Below, one piece after another: positions 35,508 through 47,570 of a DNA stretch of 64,000 nucleotides. The position numbers were made by a program, and so were the translations under genes. A model generated the notes under the pieces. The model saw only the letters and a list, made by a program, of their open reading frames with translations. It was not told the origin of the DNA and ran no database searches. Origin of the DNA: Gordius sp. MW1 (lineage: Eukaryota > Nematomorpha > Gordioida > Gordea > Gordiidae). The stretch spans positions 6,076,001 to 6,140,000 of the forward strand of contig OZ038532.1 of assembly GCA_964036665.1 (NCBI GenBank), read 5' to 3'. Numbering within the stretch: position 1 is the first letter of the stretch; each line of letters opens with the position of its first letter.

Positions 35508-36180
35508 AAAATAAAATTTCTTCTGCCCGAGGCCGGTCCGAGCCCATTTTAATTTTGCCCGAGCCCGGCCCGAGCTCGAAAAACTCTTTTTTGGAGCCCG
35601 ACCCGATTTGTTAAATAAACGTTTAAATATTTTTTTTGAAAGTTTCACCATCTAAATGTAAAATGCATTAGATTGTTATTACTCCTAATTTAAAACTAGG
35701 ATAAGTTTAAAATAAAAAATCCATTTTCCCTCGTTATAATTTATTCAGCTAAAAATTTAAAACTAAAAATCTAACTTCAAAATTAAATCTTTTTGAAATA
35801 TTTACCTATCGAATTTCTAAAGTTAAAACAGCTACAATATATTTAAATACTAGAATAAGATTTGCAATTCATATCAGTTATATTATATTAAAAAGGGGAA
35901 AAAGCTGAAGTTTGAAGCTATATTCTGTATGCTGTGCGAAGATAATCATTATTTAATATCGAGTTGAGTTTATTTAAATCATATTTTATAAAAGATTATT
36001 AGTTTGCTTTAGTTCAATTCGGGCCGGGCACGGGCCTGGGGTCGGGCCGCTTCATCAGGTCCGCCCGAGCCCGCCCGATTATTTAATAAAATTGTGCCCG
36101 AGACCTGCCCGAAACCCAATCGGGTTGGGTCAGGTTCGGGCCGGGTCAGGCTTTGGGTTGCCCGTGCAGGGCTCAAGGCA
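35508..36180. repeat. GC-rich CCCGAGCCCG-type element, probably one unit with GC-rich ends
   Basis: GC-rich blocks at 35508-35605 (GCCCGAGCCCGGCCCGAG) and 36018-36180 (CGGGTTGGGTCAGG, ending CCGTGCAGGGCTC) enclose AT-rich DNA. The right block shares its tail with 33126-33300. This may be one element of about 670 bp or two separate insertions. Confidence 0.45.
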
Positions 36181-36759
36181 TAGGTTATCTTTAACTCATT
36201 CTTTAATATAACCTGCTTTATCATTGGCTTATATTTAATTCTGAACTAATAAAAAATATTATTTATTGCGAAGGGAAATCAAATGGAGGGGATGACCTTG
36301 GAAAAGCCAATAGTCATTCTTCCAACACTTAAAACTTTAAATTGAGAGTTAAAGCGGATTCCCTTAACGTAACATACAGTTTAAATAATTATTTTAATAG
36401 TTTATAAATCATATGTAAACAATTTTGGAGTAAGCGTTAATTTAAATTATGACTATAGACTCTATTCAAATCATGCGCATATGTATAGTATAAACAAAGC
36501 AACAGTGAAATGGTAACATTTTACCTAAACTAGTGAGTAAAAGAATAAATTATAGAGGGAATATTAGTTGCGACGGTGAAATGAAGGTGAAAATTTGGCA
36601 CTATATTTAGGGTTAGGTTAGTGGATAGCGGTTTTGGTAGCAAAAAGGGACGGGGCTAACCCATTCGTAAAACTATATATTAGGGACCCTTTTAGGGGGT
36701 GAGGGGTTCGATGAGAGGTGGGAAAGAAACTATATAAAGGCAAAATATGGGGAAAAAAT

Positions 36760-36935
36760 CACACTTTGGCCAATGGTCTATATTAGTAAGCAGTCAGCAG
36801 ACGGTCAAAAATCCTATAAATACATAGAGCCAAATATTAAAAAACGAAAAAATGTTACAATTAAACTTTGGCCAAGGGTCATTTTTTCCATTAGTGAGTA
36901 GCCAGCAGACGGCCAAAAAAGCCTAAAAACATTAT
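36760..36935 (+). repeat. two tandem-spaced copies of the TTTGGCCAA-GTC repeat
   Basis: Copies near 36770-36815 and 36865-36930 each run TTTGGCCAA, GGTC, ATTAGT, CAGCAGACGG, CAAAAA. A third, inverted copy is at 6881-6945. Confidence 0.6.
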
Positions 36936-37019
36936 TAATGTAAAATTTAGGTTAATAACAAAAAGAAAAAAAAGAAATTTACAAATCAGCAAATATACAA
37001 TTAAGATAGCAATTGAATT

Positions 37020-37960
37020 AATAATTTGGCCTCCGGGGTCAAAGTAGAAGTAAGCAACGGTCATCATCTATTTGCAGGGAATTATATACCAGTTTCGCAT
37101 CATCCGTTATAAAGCAACAACCTAGACAAAAAGGCAAAAGAAAATCACAAAACAGGAAATATAAATAGCTATTAACAAGAAATTTGGCCTTTGGCCGGGG
37201 TTAGTTGAAGTAGAAGAAACAACGGTCATCATTGCCGGGAATTATTTAGCCACTTTTGCAAACATCCGATATATAGCAACAACCTATGTGCTGGGCGAGG
37301 TCAAAAAATTAAAGCCAACCAGAGGTCATAAGCTACTGTATTTGCGAAAGCAAAAAACTCTTATAAGTTTCCACGGCAATTATGCAAAAATTACAAGTTG
37401 GACATGACACGACAATCACGACACGACAACGAAAAGCGAGCCCATAAATTGCATAGCATTTGAAAGGATTCACAAAGCAGCAGACATACAATTAAGATAG
37501 CAATTAACCAAATTAAATGGATAAAGTAGAAGTAAGCAACGGTCATCATTAATTTGCAGGGAATTATATAGCCCATTTCGCAATGATCGGTTGGCCGAAC
37601 AACGGTCATTAATAATTTGTCGGGAATTATTTAGCCACTTTCGCAAACATCCAATATATAGCAACATTCTAGACAAGTTGCAAAAAAAATTTATGTATAA
37701 AGCTAATCAGTCGAGCCCATAAACAATAATGGATGGGCTCGGGCGAGGTCAAAAAATTAAAACCAACCAACGGTCATGTGTATCAAAAGCAAAATAAAAG
37801 TCATTTACAGAAGCATAAGTCCACAGCCATTAAAAACCCTTATAAGTTTCCCCAGCAATTTTGCAAAAATTACAAGTAGGACAATCACGATTCACTCACT
37901 CACGACATTCACTCACGACAACGAAAAGCGAGCCCATATATTGCATAGCAATTAAAAACA
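37020..37960 (+). repeat. degenerate tandem duplication, unit about 450-490 bp
   Basis: Landmarks recur: GGCGAGGTCAAAAAATTAAA at 37288 and 37742; AAAAGCGAGCCCATA with TTGCATAGCA at 37433 and 37923; AACGGTCATCAT and GGGAATTAT with ATATAGCAACA several times between 37055 and 37665. Offsets of 450-490 bp indicate an eroded, partly shuffled tandem duplication. No open frame supports a gene. Confidence 0.6.
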
Positions 37961-37984
37961 TTCATATTAAAGGGAGTAAAATGG

Positions 37985-38195
37985 GGCGTGGGGGCGCACT
38001 TAGTACAAGCTTTGTCTTGTCTTTGAACAAGAGCAAATTCAAATCCCACTTTCAGCACTTTGTTTCAAAAAGTTGTAAAATATATCACATCATCAACACG
38101 GTCAGGCCTGGACACCCGAGGGTTACCCCTCATTCAAATACCTAAAGAAGCTGACCACCTTAGTGTGACAAACAGTTATCGGAAATTTTATTAAA
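37985..38195 (+). repeat. probable tRNA-derived SINE
   Basis: A GC-richer head (GCGTGGGGGCGCACTTAGTAC) is followed by a box-B-like ATTCAAATCCCAC. The tail (CCTAAAGAAGCTGACCACC, GTGTGACAAAC) is shared with 19128-19240. Box A is weak, so the call is tentative. Confidence 0.4.
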
Positions 38196-40292
38196 GGGGA
38201 GTAGAGGTCAAAATTATATTTTAAATCTCTTTTTTTATTAATAACGAAAAACTTAATGCTACAAACCTGAAAGATCAAGTTTTAAAAAAACCGCCTTCTA
38301 CTATTAAAATCATGGGGTAAATTCTATAAAAATATCATAGAATCAGAATCAACAAATGTAGTCCTCTATCTTAGGCTGCAGTAAAAGTATTAATGGAACT
38401 AATATAACACACTAGGAGGTACATTTTTAGCTATTATAGATATCATGTATTTACTATATTTCCCAAGAGAAAATCGAAAATATCGTTTTGCCAAGACTTT
38501 TTATAGCTTAAACGCGCAAAATATTTCCTATTCTAGACTATCCCCTCCCCCCTTTTACTATTAACTTTTGCAAAGAAAAATAAAAAACAAATTAAAGTTA
38601 TGGTGGATGTTTTTAAAAATGTAAAATCCATCATTTTTTGAATATAATATTATTCAGCAGCTATATAATAATTGAAATTGAAAAATTGTTTGATATAATG
38701 TCGGGTTTTGAGCACAAAAATGTAATAAAACTAAAATAAAATTTTCATTATGACTAATCAAATTAATGATGACAAAATTATACAGATTTTAAATATGTAA
38801 ATTAAGTTGCAAAAATTAGTGTTAAGTGTACATAAATGTTGAATAAAGGAAGGCAAGTCGGATTGCAATTTTACGATTTTTGAAGGAGTATAATTCAAGA
38901 GCCAATGAAGAACTAATAAATTTTTATCAGATGATTTATCCTAATCAAATCTTTCAAATTTAATTTAAAAAATGTTTTTATCTTCTTGCGTGACCTAGGT
39001 TACACTGGTACCTGTCGGGTTTTAAGAATAAGGTCGTTAAGATGCATAGGCAATTCAATGTGTTAATATTGACCAATCAAGTGGTAGCAAACATACAAAA
39101 AATCTAACGTAATTTAGAGCTGAATAATTCAGACCTAATCAATACCCAGCTCAACCCTAAGATAAATAATTTTTAGATGTCCAACGCGTGTAAATAGCAA
39201 GAAGAGCCATCTCGCAAAACGCTCAATGGCTAATGCGTAAGAGTGAATAAACATCTTTATATTAAACCGTCCTTTAGAGAATAAACCAGAACGAATGTAA
39301 TTCATTTGTAATGCAGTGGAATTTAATATATTAATTCTTTTTTTCCAATCAGCTAATTTAATTAATTTTTGTGATAACTATGTTTAATCATTATTAAATC
39401 AATTAGTGTTATCTGCAAAACAAGTTTTATTTCAAATTTTGTGTATAATTTTAAATTATATATAACTAAATGGACTCAACATAAAAACCAAAACTTTTTC
39501 TAAGATTTTTGATACTGTGATTTTTAGTAGTTAGGTTAACTATGCCATAGGATCTGGAAAACAATAATCATTTCTTTTAATGATATTGATAACCTATTAA
39601 TGGTTCCTGTTAGGAGATTTAATATTTTCTAAATCCTGTCTAAGGCTTAGATCGCAATTATATTAATACTCCATTTGTCAGGTAAGATTCCCAGTCCTCG
39701 AGCCATTAATAAATTAATGGAAATTTTGGGGGTCGTTCTAAATATTTAATGAAATTATGACCGCTAGATCTAATAGCGAATTAGTACAGGAATTTACAAA
39801 GATTGTACAAAGTTAAATTCACTTAAAATAACCAAATTATAACTGGTTACCGTACATGTCCTTTATCCTGACTAACAGAGTAATAGCATTAACTCCAATC
39901 ACTTAACTACCTGGTTATGTGTAGACAGTAATACTGAACCAATTAGGTATTTGCGTTGCTAATGTGCTTAAACAAAAACTTATCTCTAAAGCATTTATAG
40001 GTAATGGCCAATATAAATGTTGCCTTAAATTTAAAAAGCCCTCTCATGTTTGATATTTATGTTTAATTAGGTGTATGACGCCATTAATACATAAAATATT
40101 GGCAAAATATAATATTTACATATATGCTGCTTCAAATTAAGACCGAAGCGCCCATATCCAGTTTAAAAATGTGGATGCTATATAAATATTATTATAAAAT
40201 ACTATTTTTAAATCAATTATGCGCATGCCAATTAGTCCAAATATACATAATATATAAGCTTTGATCTATCTTTTTTGACATTAATACAAAGT

Positions 40293-43200
40293 ATGATGGA
40301 GCTTAAAATTCAGATTATATTGGCATTTTGTGCAACTTCTTGCCTTATGAGGTTGACAGGTAATGTTATAAAATTTAAATATGATATTTTGATACCTACT
40401 TAATGATCATTCTTAATCATATATCTGCTAGGTGTCAGAGCTTCCCTCTCTTCAGGTACAAGTTTTATTTAAGGAAAACATTAAAACATATTTAAAAGTT
40501 AACTAAGATAATTCTTACATTTTTGTTCATTAGAATCGGGCCATAAATTGTGTTCAACCGTGACTACGTCCGGACACCTCAAAATACGCGAAATACTTAA
40601 TGAAGATATGCCGATTAACATGTAAATCCAGATTATAATGGAACAATATAATTAATGTTTATTATAAATGATCGATCTCTAAATGTGTTTTAATATAATA
40701 GGAATTTCAGTTTTTAAATTGCTGTTTTATTTACTAGTCCCGAGAATGTGTTATTAATACGAGATAAGGATAAAATATACTGGCAAATAGACGGTAGCGA
40801 AATTTATAAAACTGATACAGTCTGCCCCACAACTTCATTATTTTGCAAAGAACTTTACTCAATTGCCCCAAACAAGGATTTGGAGCTGCAATGGGTTAAT
40901 TCACTAAGCTCCACATATTATATAAAGAGTAATGTAAGTATTTGAATTATTATAAAGACATTTACAATTATATCCATTTCCATAATCCTTCGTATTCAGT
41001 TATATTAGCGAATTGTAAATGAAATATAACCAATTTACAGGAGCAAGAATTATGATGTAAATTTTTAGCTATTTTTTAGGAGAATGTTAGTTAGCACATT
41101 TATTTAATGTAATCAATTATGTTTAATCGCTTAATTTTGATAAAATATTTTTATACTTTTTTAAACTAAAATAACACACATCCTAAATTTGTTAAAAATT
41201 TTGAGACCGAAGGATCATTATTTAGAAGGACAGTTGTTTATTTTCATATTGTATAAAAACTTGTTCCAGTTCACGGAAACATTTCAAAATTTTATCTATA
41301 AAAGTAATAGATGAAGTTCAAATTTACAAAGGTAACTAGTTCAAGTTTTGTTCGAATTTCCGTTCGTTTTTTACTTAAAACTGATGTAAATATAAAATAG
41401 CACAGTTCACAAACATAGACCGGCAAATTGTTGCGTAGAGTTTTTCGCGGTAAACACAAATATATTTTTAATTATTTCCCTATATGTCAAATTTTTAAAA
41501 TATTTGTTGTCAAAGTTGCTAATCCGACAATTTTAGCGTTTTTTGAAAGTCAATAACTTGCAAATTAATTGGTTAAATTTTGACTTAATAAATTTGATTT
41601 ATAAATGAGGGGCAGATGAATCCATTAAATCCTTGTTAATTTAATAAACATCATTATTCCTAAAGCTTAAAACTAATAAGCAATTTTATCAATATAAAGA
41701 TTCCATCAATAAAATCGTCATCCGGTTACCAAATCTTAAATTAAAAAACAAACTAACACATTAAATATAAAATATTTTGAAATATGGGATATGAACATTA
41801 TTTAAATTGAGTATCTGTTTGAAATTTTTACATTAAAAACTTGCTCAACCCACAATATTTTATGCATGCTCAACTTAAAGACACATCCGCAAGTTATAAC
41901 ATCGACATTAAGTCATTTAAACTAATAGGGCTATGTTAATAATCCTGATATAAACCTACTTTATAGTGAGTCCATTAAAATCCTTTCTAATCATTTTATT
42001 TTCTGGTTTAAGTTAATGCTGAAACAAGAATTACGATCCCCACCTACTAAGCTTTGTGGAATGCTATTGCGGACATCAAAAAGCCAGTATAGTGCATTAA
42101 GATGCTCAATACCACTATTGCCCGGTTCCCAAGTATAAAAATATATTTTGAAACCTCTTGAAAATGACAAGTTATTTACTGATAGTTATATGATTTCTTA
42201 GGATTCTTTAAATCAAGTAAATGGCACCGTTGTAACCAAATCGGCGAGGGGCAAAGTATTGAAGCGCTTGAGCGATATTTTTGTATGGAGTTTGGAGGGA
42301 AAATTTGGCCTTCAAGGAAATCATCATAACATCGCATTTTTGATACATACGTGTCCAGGTATTAAAATTTTTACATGGGTAATCGATTGTTTTTACATTC
42401 ATAGTTTGCCTCATAGAGATTTTTGATTTAATAACTAAGGCCGAATACTTATGTGGCTTAATGTGTTGCTTTATTAACTACAATTTAAAGGTTCAACATA
42501 GAAATAAGTTAAAGTGATTATATTCATATTTAGCATGCATCGGAGACTATTCCTTATCAATGTTAAGGAGTTTGGAGTTAATAAATCACCTCTCTTGTAT
42601 TCGATTATAATATATTTTAACATACTTTTAAAAATTGCTCTTAAAGTTGCCTTAACCCTGTAGAAGTAACAAAAATTGTATTTGAAATATGTATAGGAGG
42701 TATATGCGAGATCGTAACTAAAAATGGGGAATACGATTTAAAACGTATTTTGCCTTTGGCCGAGATTCCAGATAAAATGTAAGTTGTATTGTAGCCTTAT
42801 CACATTGCCTATATTAAATGGAGTTTATAAAATTTTATTAATTAAAAATTGGTAGAAAAAATTTACCCCTGCCCACATTTTACATTTATTGCATATTATT
42901 ATAAAAAAATATTAAAGGATGAGCGAAAAACTTTAAATTTGTATGAATTATCTTATATGCTCAATAAAGCAGTTTGAAATAGAAACAGAGATTAAACTAA
43001 TAATTTTAGATATATCAAAAATACGAAATTATAAAAATGAAAATTTCAGCATACAAAGTTGGGAACTTTCCACACTCTTTTGTTGAGTATATTAAACACC
43101 ACTTTCAAATAGACTCATAAAAACGAAAGTTGGAATGATAAGATTAAAGTTCAAAAGCATTTCCAAAATATCGGAAATTTATGCTTGAATTGAATTGGAA

Positions 43201-44696
43201 CAACATTAAATCATTTTTAAAATAATATAGAAGACATATATTTAAAATATATATAGTTTAATTCGAGACATCACAATAACTCATCGATTTAGATGATGCA
43301 GAATTGATTTTATAAGTAAAATGTATACATTGAAAGGCCAAAACTTATCAAATTGGCGAGGAAAGGCAAACAAATTTTATGGTCCATCAATGGAGACGAG
43401 ATTTTTAGGCCAACAAATGCATGTAGCTCTCACACACCTATGTGCAACAAATTGGTTGCCGGTATTAATAACGAGAAAACTGGGCAACTCCTTTGGTTGC
43501 ATAGGAATCGAATGGACAAAAGTGGTGGTATAACGATAGATAGTGATGTAAGCTTAAATTGTATTTATCATACATCATACACTAGATAGAATGCTCACCC
43601 AATTTACTAAAAAAATAAAGCAAGATTTCTTAAAATAAATAATAATTTAATTATAAGATTCCTTATGAAAATTTAATTATTAGATGGAGTTTATAGAAAA
43701 AATATCTCTTTATGAGAAAAACTCAAATTAGTCCAAAATATGGAACTATGTCCAAAATACAACTAAAAAGCGTTTTTCCTCGACAAAGTTTTAAATTTTA
43801 TTTGTTCAAGCAAAAATGTTTATCTATAACTTAGGACAAAATACACATATACTTTAAATTTTAATGTTTTATGATTATGATTTTTTAAAATAAATACATA
43901 GATACAAGTAACCTCGGTCTATAACTAGCCCCAGTCTCCACAATATAGATGAATATTTAATCATGCACTATGAATAGTAGATGAGCTTTTTATCTAATCT
44001 ATGGCAACTATAAATCTTTATGATTAATATATATATTTATCTCATTAGCTGAAAATAACTCCCAATATTCGAACCTCACTCAGACTAACTTTGTGCAACA
44101 TAGATTTCGGAATTGTGAGTGGAAAGGCGATATCATGTGAAATAAAAACTGTAGGAAGTCCTGATGTAAGATAATATGCGTGCGAGCAAAATCATTTAAA
44201 AATTAATAATAATTGAAATAATTTTAAGGCATATTTCTTTTTTAAAATTTTTATTTCATTTCTTCTAAAATTATTTTCTAGGTAGATATTAAGGCTGACA
44301 AATTATAAATATTTAATAATGTTGCATTGCCTATTTGTCTTATTAAGTCGTGTCTTTCAATAATATATTGTATAAGATAACGGACTTTAAAATTAATTTT
44401 TAATTGGCAAAATATTGATGTGTAAAGAGCGGTGCAATTAAAATTTAAAAAATTTCTTTTTAATGTGCAAATGCAAATTCTTGTACTTCAAAAACTGGTT
44501 CGGTTATTGAATTTATTTTTCATAGGTGGATTATGCGATACAACAAAATGCCAAAGGAATCATTATTACTAGTGTTGGAGGTAATTCTGGAGACATTGAA
44601 ACAGTGGAAAATAAATTCATTACAAAAGTTGCTGGGGACTTTAAATTGTCAGGCTCCAAACACATATTGCAAATGGATATTCATAAATGTTTATAG
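40293..44696 (+). CDS. secreted protein of two homologous six-cysteine modules, ten exons; family not recognised
   Basis: Exons: 40293-40359, 40432-40455, 40534-40621, 40738-40933, 42013-42132, 42202-42358, 42697-42778, 43337-43547, 44049-44165, 44526-44696; all GT-AG with continuous frame, about 410 aa. Residues 1-23 are a signal peptide (IQIILAFCATSCLM core). Exons 3-6 encode module 1 and exons 7-10 module 2. Both follow the same order of intron phases (1, 2, 0, 0) and have six cysteines at matching places: 37, 89, 96, 140, 156, 216 and 221, 274, 281, 331, 345, 409. Aligned motifs include KIYWQIDGSEIY with QILWSINGDEIF, CPTTSLFC with CSSHTPMC, and EGKFGLQG with AGDFKLSG. No transmembrane segment or anchor is seen, so it should be secreted. 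The pattern C-x7-8-DL, then C-x6-C, is loosely reminiscent of mannose-6-phosphate-receptor-homology domains, but this is a weak resemblance and I do not assign a function. Confidence 0.75.
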
Positions 44697-45785
44697 ACAA
44701 ATAACCTATTAAGCAGTCCTAAATTGTTAGGCCTGCCCTAAATCATAAAATAGTTATTTTTTGAAAGATATTTACTCAAATGAAATATTAATGAATGTTA
44801 AACATATTAGAAAATAATAAAGTTAGTTGAGAAATTGTCTATATAATTGATTATTAAAACGAGGGTCCATCAGTCAAGATGTGGATATTCAATCTAATAA
44901 CACCATGAAAATATGTAAAATTATTAAATTCCTGTAATATTTTTAGTAATCAACTGACCTTTAATATTTTAGGGTAAGTTTGAGCAAGATTTATTTAAAT
45001 GACGCAAGAATATTTACAAATATTTTGATCAAATTTGGTATATTACACATTCTGTGAAATAGTTAACAATCTTGGGAGTGCTTAATTATCCTCGTTACTA
45101 ATCAAATCCTATTCCCAGTTCTGCCATAAACTCTACAAAAGGAATAATAAGTTATTTTTATTTCATTACCTTTGCACTAAGTTTCATTTCAACTTTTATA
45201 AATAAAATAATTTTTTTACGAATATGATAGACATATAAACGTATAGAGTTAAATTTTTCCCGGGATTTAAAATGCAGAAGAAATTTGTGAATAAAGAGAA
45301 AAGTAATATGAAAAAAATAAGGAAAAGTCGTTAATTTTGGAGCTAACGGAAAAACTAGGGAAATATTGATAATTCAATATAACAATGTTTAAGAAGAAAT
45401 TTATTTAAATTAAACTACTATATATGGATGATACAAGGTAAATGAGTATGAATAATCATTTAAACTAAGGTGTTAATACTTTTAATATTGTTGACAAACG
45501 AGAGGTTAGAGCCAAAATGTCGAGTATTAAAGTGAAATTTATGTGCTGATCAACTTTCAATACATCATGCACGCGCACATTTTAATCCAAAAACAAACAA
45601 TCGTTGTTAATTAAATTAGAAGTAGTATATGTAAAACTTTTTAGAAGTAAACAAATATGGTTAAATATTTATTAAATTAAAATGTAAGTTTAAATATATC
45701 CGAAGACTAATAAATTGTTCCACCCCTTTTTTAAATTGGAACAGATAATCCATATGTATTTTATGTCTACAAATCATCAAATAGT
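44697..45785. other. intergenic DNA, nothing recognised
   Basis: AT-rich, no exon, repeat or RNA gene that I can support apart from the polyadenylation signal. It ends at an abrupt junction with GC-richer retroelement sequence near 45786. Confidence 0.6.
44816..44821 (+). terminator. putative polyadenylation signal of the two-module gene
   Basis: AATAAA 120 bp after the stop codon at 44694-44696. Positional evidence only. Confidence 0.4.
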
Positions 45786-47455
45786 AGTGAGCAAGTTGTC
45801 TACGGAAGTAGTGGTCGAATTCTTAAAAGATCTTGCAATGGCTTATGGTATACCGACGACGATTGTATCTGACAACGGCACGGCTTTTACCAGCGTCGAG
45901 TTCAAGGAATTTTGTAGTAAATGGGGTATACAGCATTTACTTACACCTCCGTATCATCCGAGTACTAATGGACTCGCGGAAAGGCACGTGGCTGTGGTGA
46001 AACGATGGTTGAAGAACGCTAAGGTCGAGAAGGACGGTACTTGGCTTTATCGACTTTATCACAACGTCGCACCAAGGTTCCCTTCTCGACTACCGGTTAG
46101 CGCGATGTTTCTGGGCCGTTTGCCACGCACGCCTGTTGATACGATATTACAATCAGCGCAAGCGGACACCAGATCACATGGCGATTCTAAGTTTAAAATC
46201 GGTGAGGCGGTGTGGGCGCGTAATTATATTGGTAAAGAGAAATGGGTAGAGGCCAAGATCCTATCTCCGAAGGGTACGAAAATGTATGAGATAGAGGTTC
46301 TAGCTTCTCCGGGTAAACACGTGCGTCACGTGGAACAGCTACGCTCTAGATCGATATAATAATTTTTATATTTTATCTAGATGGAATACCGTACTGAGTG
46401 GGTGGTCGTAGAAGTGCGCCTGCGAGCGGTAGCACACGAACGATGGGGGAGGCCGAGACCTGTCGTGTTTGAGGTCAGGGAGAGGCGGCCGATGGAACCC
46501 TATATCAGCGTGCTTCACGAAAACCCACGCACGGAGGAAAGGACGTCGGGTCGGCACAGACGGGCGACTCGTCACGAGGCAGCTAGACCTCGTTCGGGCA
46601 GGCAGAGGGACGCGGTCCACAGACACCGTGGCCAGCCCGGGGGTTTAGCTGGGCGGGTTGACCTGGTGCGACCGCAAAGTGTGGCCCCGCGCACGATCCG
46701 AAATATATCAACGCAAGGTACAGCAATTCGCCAGAGACGTCCCGAGACAAGGACAGAGGAAAGAAGGAGACCGTCGCGTGGTCCACGGGAAGGAAGACCG
46801 GCTGCACCACGGCAAGCGAGAGCCTTCCGCAGGGGATGCGGAAGCTGGCACCGTTTGCCGAGGTGTAGACGAAGGATCCCGTCCAGACCGGCGAGGCAAG
46901 AAAGGACGGTGGAGCCGGTACAAGCGCTGACGACGGTAGAGCCGGTACGTGTGGAAGGGGTTACGATGGACACCAGCGAGGTCGTGGTCAACCCGGAGGA
47001 AGAATTGCTATTATTAGGAAATACGCCCGAGCGAGACAGCGCGGACCTGGTGGTCCCTCATTTTGAAAGGATGAGGCGTGATGATCAGTAACCTTTTCCA
47101 TGCGTGTATTAATAGGATAACCGCCATTTTGTATATAATGTAACGAATAGACGTATCTGAAGGAAGAATCACGTGATATGGTGGCCTGTCTTTTTCTTTT
47201 TCTAATTACGTCCGCTTTGTGTGGTAGATCACTTGATGCTACTTCGTTTTTGATGAATCCATATAAACTGCCATCACCACTCCACTTAGAGGCAATACCT
47301 CTAAAGTTCGAGTGTATTCCGTTTATTTTCTTTCTTTTAATCTCCTCAAACTCAATCTTCTTGTTTAAATCATCTAATGTTATCTTTTGTCTACACCATT
47401 TTGTTTTCCCCAATGGTTCCAATATCTTAACGTTGGACTCTTCACCTTCTCCAAG
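45786..47455. repeat. left arm of a large inverted repeat (right arm 49173-50847)
   Basis: About 1.67 kb, nearly identical in reverse complement to 49173-50847, separated by a spacer of about 1.7 kb. It covers the integrase end, the Arg-rich frame, LTR sequence and about 250 bp of further sequence not seen in the LTR at 54.4-54.66 kb. The junctions are sharp: both arms diverge after TTCTCCAAG at the inner side. Confidence 0.85.
46381..47091 (+). CDS. arginine-rich open frame of the Gypsy element, left copy
   Basis: A 236-residue open frame right after the integrase end and before LTR sequence. It is exceptionally Arg-rich and GC-rich, in contrast to the AT-rich host. The same frame is present in the right copy at 49611-50246 on the minus strand. 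It sits where some Gypsy elements carry a third gene, but I see no signal peptide, membrane segment or known domain. It may be a basic nucleic-acid-binding extension or an accessory protein, or just GC-rich non-coding sequence that happens to be open. Treated as part of a fossil element. Confidence 0.4.
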   Translation: MEYRTEWVVVEVRLRAVAHERWGRPRPVVFEVRERRPMEPYISVLHENPRTEERTSGRHRRATRHEAARPRSGRQRDAVHRHRGQPGGLAGRVDLVRPQSVAPRTIRNISTQGTAIRQRRPETRTEERRRPSRGPREGRPAAPRQARAFRRGCGSWHRLPRCRRRIPSRPARQERTVEPVQALTTVEPVRVEGVTMDTSEVVVNPEEELLLLGNTPERDSADLVVPHFERMRRDDQ

Positions 47456-47570
47456 CAGATCCCTTACGTTAGCAGGTCGTTCTTTGGTGATAGAAGACCA
47501 ATTCCTTTTGGCCGTCATTTTACGTAAACCAACTTCAGAGATATTCATTTTCGTATCCCTAAACCTTCCA

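Larger units (their letters stand above)
31271..40292. other. repeat-rich intergenic region
   Basis: No gene can be supported between the repeat-Kunitz gene and the two-module gene. Part of the region is dispersed repeats, listed separately, plus a partial MITE-like stretch near 31600-31680 (GGCGTAGCTAGAGCC). Between 31700-33100, 33400-34200 and 38200-40180 I see only AT-rich DNA. TATA-like TATAAATA at 40180-40187, 106 bp before the next start codon, could be a promoter element. Confidence 0.65.

Noticed and set aside
40293-44696. Firm assignment of the two-module protein to the mannose-6-phosphate-receptor-homology family
   Set aside because: Only the general cysteine order and a C-x-DL start resemble it; the ligand-binding Gln, Arg, Glu and Tyr residues cannot be located with confidence.
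46572-46991. Minus-strand open frames over the Arg-rich Gypsy region
   Set aside because: Mutually overlapping shadows caused by high GC content; only the frame in element orientation was kept.
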